Shown: positions 7,547-11,040 of the stretch, piece by piece
Layout of the letters: the number at the start of each line of letters is the position of its first letter
Position numbering within the stretch: position 1 is the stretch's first letter
Origin: Bacteroidetes/Chlorobi group bacterium ChocPot_Mid
GTDB lineage: Bacteria; Bacteroidota; Ignavibacteria; Kapaibacteriales; UBA2268
Direction of reading: 5' to 3'
Length of the DNA: 11,040 nt
Assembly (NCBI GenBank): GCA_003731675.1
Contig: RCNQ01000147.1
Span: 1 to 11,040, forward strand
Translations under genes and position numbers: made by a program
Notes under the pieces: model-generated
Told to the model about the DNA's origin: nothing
The model's input: the letters and a program-made list of their open reading frames with translations, nothing else
Databases searched by the model: none

Positions 7547-8804
7547 AAATACTATTAATTGCCCTCAATGCGGTGCTGACATTGATGTTAGTGATGTTCT
7601 TTATCAACAAATTGCAGAAGAAGTCAGACAAAAAAATATAAAAGAAAATGCTCAAAAGGAATATGACCTGAAGCAGAAAGAAAAACATTTAAATATACTG
7701 AAATCTAATCTGGATAAACAACAATCTGAATTTGATTCTAAAGTACAAACCCAAGTTTCAGAAGCTATGAAAATTGAAAAGAGGAGAATTGAAGCTGAGA
7801 CCAAGAAAATATTAAATGAAGAAAATGCAGAAATAATAGCTGATAAAGACAGAGAATTAAATGAAAAATCTGAGCAATTGAAGGAATTATCAAAGGCAAA
7901 GACTGAGAACGAAAGACTGAAAAGAGAAAAGGATGAGTTAAAGGATAAGCTAGAATTAGAAAATGAACAGAAATTAAACCAAATCCTTAGAGAAGAAAAG
8001 ACTAAAATTAAGAAACAGGCTGATGATGAACACTTTCTCAAACATAAAGAATATGAAAAAACAATTGAAGATATGAAATTGCAAATGGCAGAAGTTCAAC
8101 GTAAAGCAGAGCAGGGTTCTATGCAATTGCAGGGTGAAGTTCAGGAGTTAGAACTTGAATCTATACTTAGAGAAAAATATCCTTTTGACAAAATTATTGA
8201 AGTGAAAAAAGGTCAAAGAGGTGCAGATTGTTTGCAACTTGTTAGAACTAAGCAGGGTTTAGAATGCGGTAAAATATATTATGAAAGCAAGAGAACTAAG
8301 GATTTCCAAAATGGGTGGATTCAAAAGTTAAAAGAAGATAATCTTGAAGTTAAAGCCGATATTATGATCATTGTTACACAAGTAATGCCCGATGGAGAAC
8401 AAAAGTTCTTTTTAAAGGATGGTGTTTGGGTGTGTCCATTCACTGAAATCAGAGCATTTTCTTTTGTTATAAGGCAGAGCTTATTAAAATTCCATTCTAT
8501 TTCCATTACACAGCAAAACAAAGATTCTAAAATGGAAATGCTTTACAATTACCTAACCAGTCAGGAGTTCAAAGGTCAACTGGAAGCCATTATTGAAGGG
8601 TTTTCTTCACTTCAATCAGGATATCAAGATGAAAAGAAAAAGATGCAGAAAATATGGGCTGAACGTGAGAAACAGTTAGAAAAGATAATTACAAATACTG
8701 TTACATTCTATGGCTCATTAAAAGGGATTGCCGGTGCTTCAATACCGGATATTCCCTTGTTGGAAGATGGAAATGGTAAATTATTAAATTCAACAAATGG
8801 GTGA
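7539..8804 (+). CDS. DUF2130 (COG4487) coiled-coil protein with nuclease-like C-terminal domain
   Basis: A 421-residue member of the uncharacterised DUF2130/COG4487 family. It opens with a single CPQC knuckle at C8-C11 followed by GADIDV, without a second cysteine pair, so a full zinc ribbon would need a partner chain. Residues about 25-205 are a long, highly charged coiled coil rich in Lys, Glu and Gln. The C-terminal domain (about 205-375) begins GEVQELELESILREKYPFD and contains RGADCLQ with D230, then IYYESKRTKDFQ with E249 and K251. This D-x18-E-x-K spacing resembles a PD-(D/E)xK nuclease core. It is not an SMC, since no ATPase motif is visible. GGAG at 7528-7531 lies 7 bases before the ATG, and the gene overlaps the upstream stop (ATGGCTAA). 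Position inside the operon suggests a DNA-acting accessory; nuclease activity is inferred, not shown. Confidence 0.9.
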   Translation: MAKNTINCPQCGADIDVSDVLYQQIAEEVRQKNIKENAQKEYDLKQKEKHLNILKSNLDKQQSEFDSKVQTQVSEAMKIEKRRIEAETKKILNEENAEIIADKDRELNEKSEQLKELSKAKTENERLKREKDELKDKLELENEQKLNQILREEKTKIKKQADDEHFLKHKEYEKTIEDMKLQMAEVQRKAEQGSMQLQGEVQELELESILREKYPFDKIIEVKKGQRGADCLQLVRTKQGLECGKIYYESKRTKDFQNGWIQKLKEDNLEVKADIMIIVTQVMPDGEQKFFLKDGVWVCPFTEIRAFSFVIRQSLLKFHSISITQQNKDSKMEMLYNYLTSQEFKGQLEAIIEGFSSLQSGYQDEKKKMQKIWAEREKQLEKIITNTVTFYGSLKGIAGASIPDIPLLEDGNGKLLNSTNG

Positions 8805-8808
8805 AACA

Positions 8809-10134
8809 ATGCCTGAAACACAAAATATAGAATGGAAAGAAAGCTGGCAGGACGATTACATGAAATGGATTTGTGCTTTTGCAAATACTAAGGGCGGGCA
8901 ATTATATATCGGGAAGAATGATAAAGGTAACGTTACAGGTATTAACAACTTTAAGGAACTTCTTGAGGTTATTCCACAAAAAGCACGTGACCTTATGGGT
9001 GTTTATATCAGCATCGAATTAATGGAAGAAGCCGGCAAACATTATCTTGAAATATCTGTTCAACGATATGACGTTCCAATTTCATTCAGAGGAAAATATT
9101 ACATTCGAAGTGGAAGTACAACTTTGGAATTAAAAGGTACTGCTCTCCATGATTTTATTTTAAGGAAAACAGGCAAAACATGGGATGATATTATCGAACC
9201 AAAAGCAACTTATGATGATATTGATGCAAATAGTATAAAAAAATATCTGAACGATGTAAATGAAGCTAATCGTATCAGTGTAGAAAAGAACATCAAAATT
9301 CCTGAACTATTACTTAAACTCAGGCTATCCGAAGATAATAAATTGAAACGTGCAGCTATTGTTCTTTTCGGCAAAGATCCGGGTCGGTTTTACAATAATC
9401 TAAGCGTGAAAATTGGGAAATTCGGAGAAGACGATGCTGACCTGAAACATCAAGAAGTTATGGAAGGAAACCTGATTCAGTTAAAAGAAAAAATACCTGA
9501 AATCCTGAACCTCAAGTTTTTTATAAAACCTATTGATTTTACCGGAATGAGAAGGACCGAGAAAGACCAATATCCCGTTATGGCAATAAGGGAAATGATA
9601 TTTAATGCACTGGTTCACCGCAACTACCTTGGAAGCCAAACTCAAATACGGCTCTACGACAACAGCTTCAGTATCTGGAACGATGGTGAACTACCCGAAG
9701 GTATTAGCAATGATGACCTTTGGAAACTGCATACCTCAAAACCAAGAAATCCGCTCATTGCAGATATTTGCTTCAAAGGTGGATACATCGATTCCTGGGG
9801 TAGGGGTACAATTAAAATTATAGATGCCTGCAAAGAAGCTGAACTACCGACTCCGATTTTTGCTGAGGAATTTGGAGGATTTACATCCAAAATTTATATG
9901 AATATTTTTACTGAAGAAATCCTTCATAAAATGGGACTGAACCCAAGACAAATTAAAGCAGTTCTATGGATTAAGGAACGTGGAAATATAAATAATTCTG
10001 AATACCAAAAAGTGACAAATATTGCAAAACCGACAGCAACAAGAGATTTAGCAGAGTTAATTGAAAAATATAATTTAATTTATAAAGAAGGAAAAGTAGG
10101 TAGTGGAACTAAGTATTTTTTAAAGAGTAATTAA
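8809..10134 (+). CDS. AlbA_2/Schlafen-domain protein with GHKL-like ATPase half and winged helix
   Basis: A 441-residue protein of the family often annotated as a RecG-like ATP-dependent helicase or transcriptional regulator, although it has no helicase motifs. An AlbA_2 (Schlafen, divergent AAA-4) domain at about 3-120 starts NIEWKESW and contains FANTKGGQLYIG. A GHKL-like HATPase_c_4 region at about 255-365 carries an N-box-like REMIFNALVHRNY (E262, N266), WNDG at 290-293 and SWGRGT at 329-334. A winged helix at about 378-441 starts LNPRQIKAVLWI. Family members are proposed nucleic-acid-binding regulators, and AlbA_2 proteins recur in phage-defence loci. An ATG at 8797 would add MGET and overlap the upstream stop; 8809 is preferred because GGTGA at 8800-8804 is suitably placed and homologues I know begin near this methionine. 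Its stop is immediately followed by a repeat array. Confidence 0.9.
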   Translation: MPETQNIEWKESWQDDYMKWICAFANTKGGQLYIGKNDKGNVTGINNFKELLEVIPQKARDLMGVYISIELMEEAGKHYLEISVQRYDVPISFRGKYYIRSGSTTLELKGTALHDFILRKTGKTWDDIIEPKATYDDIDANSIKKYLNDVNEANRISVEKNIKIPELLLKLRLSEDNKLKRAAIVLFGKDPGRFYNNLSVKIGKFGEDDADLKHQEVMEGNLIQLKEKIPEILNLKFFIKPIDFTGMRRTEKDQYPVMAIREMIFNALVHRNYLGSQTQIRLYDNSFSIWNDGELPEGISNDDLWKLHTSKPRNPLIADICFKGGYIDSWGRGTIKIIDACKEAELPTPIFAEEFGGFTSKIYMNIFTEEILHKMGLNPRQIKAVLWIKERGNINNSEYQKVTNIAKPTATRDLAELIEKYNLIYKEGKVGSGTKYFLKSN

Positions 10135-10310
10135 TTGGCTCATAGTTGGCTCAATTGGCTCATAATTGGCTCATAGTTGGCTCAATTGGCTCATAATTGG
10201 CTCATGAATGGCTCAATTGCACAATGGTTGCACAATAATTGCACCAATTTCACAATAATTGAATATATAGGTTCATAAAGGGTTCATTAACGATTCATTA
10301 ACGATTCATT
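10135..10310 (+). repeat. degenerate tandem array of 9/11-bp units beginning TTGGCTCA
   Basis: The array starts at the first base after the upstream stop. Units read TTGGCTCATAG (10135), TTGGCTCAA (10146), TTGGCTCATAA (10155), then the same three again (10166, 10177, 10186), so 10135-10165 and 10166-10196 are identical 31-mers. They continue as TTGGCTCATGAA (10197), TGGCTCAA (10209), TTGCACAATGG (10217), TTGCACAATAA (10228), TTGCACCAA (10239), TTTCACAATAA (10248), TTCATAAAGGG (10272) and two TTCATTAACGA (10283, 10294). The units drift with distance, and related pieces recur at 10370-10392. All are in one orientation, so this is not a CRISPR. The 11-bp period is near one helical turn. Role is unknown: slippage product, protein-binding array or decayed coding tail. 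Confidence 0.9.
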
Positions 10311-10421
10311 GAATATTATAATATAGCTATAAGTAAATGATTAATAATATAATTAATAAGGGATCAAAGGGCTCATTAATGGTTCACAATGGTATCAGAA
10401 TTTGATGAAGATTAATTATAA
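10311..10421. other. AT-rich spacer with faint repeat remnants, no gene seen
   Basis: This is nearly all A and T at first, with a 12-bp AT palindrome (ATATTATAATAT, 10313-10324), then GGCTCATTAATGG at 10370-10382 and TTCACAATGG at 10383-10392, which look like outlying copies of the tandem array units. No ORF, tRNA or GC-rich terminator is visible. A promoter for hsdS could lie here because the overlap-coupled operon ends at 10134, but I could not identify a convincing one. Confidence 0.5.
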
Positions 10422-10535
10422 ATGTATGAAATAAAAATAAATGGAACAATTCCCGCATCATTGTTACGGAAAATTGAAATTGTGTCAACGCTGTTGACAA
10501 AAATAAACTTGAAGATGGAAAAACTAATTGATTGA
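10422..10535 (+). CDS. possible 37-codon small protein ahead of hsdS
   Basis: An ATG-to-TGA frame encoding MYEIKINGTIPASLLRKIEI and then a Leu/Lys/Ile-rich stretch ending in KLID. After a short strand-like start (YEIKING), the second half, about residues 13-37, could form one amphipathic helix with hydrophobics spaced 3-4 apart. It ends 6 bases before the hsdS ATG, the spacing of a co-translated neighbour or leader peptide. Against it are the length, a weak ribosome site (GATGAAG at 10404-10410 is 11 bases away) and no family that I recognise. It could equally be chance in a leader region containing the dyad at 10483-10499. Confidence 0.35.
   Translation: MYEIKINGTIPASLLRKIEIVSTLLTKINLKMEKLID
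10483..10499. repeat. 7-bp dyad TGTCAAC-GCT-GTTGACA upstream of hsdS
   Basis: The two 7-bp arms are exact reverse complements around a 3-base centre, located 43 bases before the hsdS start and inside the small ORF. As DNA it could be a repressor half-site pair; as RNA it could be a small hairpin in the hsdS leader. It is one of the few places with mixed base composition in an AT-rich stretch. The right arm contains TTGACA, but no -10 box follows at the right distance. Confidence 0.35.
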
Positions 10536-10541
10536 ACTGAT

Positions 10542-11040
10542 ATGATAAAAAAACAATTAAAAGATATTATCACAGATATAGATTCTGGAATGAGACCCAA
10601 AGGTGGAGTGTCAACTACCTCAGGAACAATTCCAAGTCTTGGTGCTGAACATTTAAGTGATGGAGGAAATTTCCATTTCGATAATATCAAATATATTACT
10701 GAAAGCTTTTTCAAGTCAATGAACAAAGGAAAAATTGAAAAAAATAATATTCTATTAGTTAAAGATGGTGCAACAACTGGAAAAATTTGTTTCGTTGATG
10801 AAAGTTTTCCGTATGGAGTTGCTGCTATAAACGAGCATTTATTTAGAATTATACCTGATAAATCCAAGATTTTTCCTAAATACTTATTCTGGTATTTATT
10901 CAGTCAATCGGGGAATAGGCAGATAATGAATGATTTTAGGGGTGCAACGGTTGGTGGAATCTCAAGAAATATTATTGAAATTGTTGAAGTCCCTTTAACT
11001 AATAAAAAATCAATTAAAGAACAAATCAAAGACCAAATCC
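10542..11040 (+). CDS. hsdS: type I restriction system specificity subunit, N-terminal part (runs off the right edge)
   Basis: The first 166 codons of the S subunit, which reads the DNA target and holds two HsdM subunits. The visible part is the first target-recognition domain. It begins MIKKQLKDIITDIDSGMRP, the usual opening 'kl.di...i.sG.rP', continues with IPSLGAEHL and KKNNILLVKDGATTGK-like text around residues 65-80, and ends with GATVGGISRNIIEIVEVPL (134-152), the standard closing strand before the conserved spacer helix (KKSIKEQIKDQI). The second recognition domain is outside the window. The stop-free frame continues to the last base. It lies 407 bases after the previous operon gene, unlike the overlapping genes upstream, so it may have separate control. 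Recognition sequence cannot be predicted. Confidence 0.92.
   Translation, partial: MIKKQLKDIITDIDSGMRPKGGVSTTSGTIPSLGAEHLSDGGNFHFDNIKYITESFFKSMNKGKIEKNNILLVKDGATTGKICFVDESFPYGVAAINEHLFRIIPDKSKIFPKYLFWYLFSQSGNRQIMNDFRGATVGGISRNIIEIVEVPLTNKKSIKEQIKDQI

Noticed and set aside
7114..8041. Long - strand ORFs of 136 and 129 codons opposite the UDG-like and DUF2130 genes
   Set aside because: Ser/Phe/Leu-rich complements of charged coding sequence, with no motifs, fully covered by better supported + strand genes.
8797..10134. RecG helicase annotation for the AlbA_2 protein
   Set aside because: No Walker A, DExx or other helicase motifs; the similarity to genes labelled RecG is to AlbA_2 and GHKL-like regions only.
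10135..10310. CRISPR array
   Set aside because: Units are 9-11 bp, directly adjacent, without unique spacers, and no cas gene is nearby.
10294..10322. TTCATT...TATAAT as a sigma-70-like promoter for hsdS
   Set aside because: The -35 match is only 3 of 6, the TATAAT is part of an AT palindrome, and Bacteroidota-type promoters do not use this pattern.
10442..10633. Shared 11-mer GGAACAATTCC in the small ORF and in hsdS as a recombination repeat
   Set aside because: Only 11 bases, with flanks that do not match and different reading context; chance is adequate.
10412..10867. 151-codon antisense ORF opposite the hsdS start
   Set aside because: It is the shadow of the hsdS frame, which has clear family motifs on the + strand.

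Overview
This AT-rich window (roughly one third G+C by eye) looks like an accessory or defence region of a Bacteroidota-like bacterium. The pointers are an IS5-type transposase start with a TAnnTTTG-like element upstream, an EcoEI-like hsdR carrying a DUF4145 domain, and DUF2130 and AlbA_2 families. The taxonomic call is tentative. Every convincing gene except the transposase lies on the + strand.

Left edge (1 to about 1616): the 5' end of an IS5-family element, on the - strand, abuts the C-terminal remnant of a phosphoribosyltransferase (PRTase) gene. The IS appears to have removed the front of that gene. The remnant overlaps, by ATGA, an intact gene for a DprA/Smf-like Rossmann-fold protein. 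PRTase plus DprA-like is the architecture of the ShosTA toxin-antitoxin defence module, and also of some RecQ/PRTase-DprA neighbourhoods. Here the PRTase half is broken.

Middle (1617 to 10134): after a 313-base AT-rich gap with a 9-bp inverted repeat and several GTTAC words, a tightly packed operon begins. Its order is hsdR, hsdM, a 248-aa protein with a possible uracil-DNA-glycosylase-like fold, a DUF2130 coiled-coil protein with a nuclease-like D...ESK motif, and an AlbA_2/Schlafen-type protein with a GHKL-like ATPase half and a C-terminal winged helix. Adjacent genes overlap by 4 or 8 bases or lie within 4 bases of each other, so one transcript and coupled translation are likely.

Right edge (10135 to 11040): the stop codon of the AlbA_2 gene runs straight into a minisatellite-like array of 9- and 11-bp units, including a perfect 31-bp duplication, which decays with distance. 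Then come a possible 37-codon small ORF with an internal 17-bp dyad and the first 166 codons of hsdS, which runs off the window.

The window is therefore a type I restriction-modification locus (R-M-...-S, the EcoEI/type IB order) with three extra genes inserted between hsdM and hsdS. HsdR translocates and cleaves unmodified DNA, HsdM and HsdS methylate and recognise it, and the inserted genes probably act alongside as accessory defence or regulatory factors. That role for the inserted genes is inference from position and domains.
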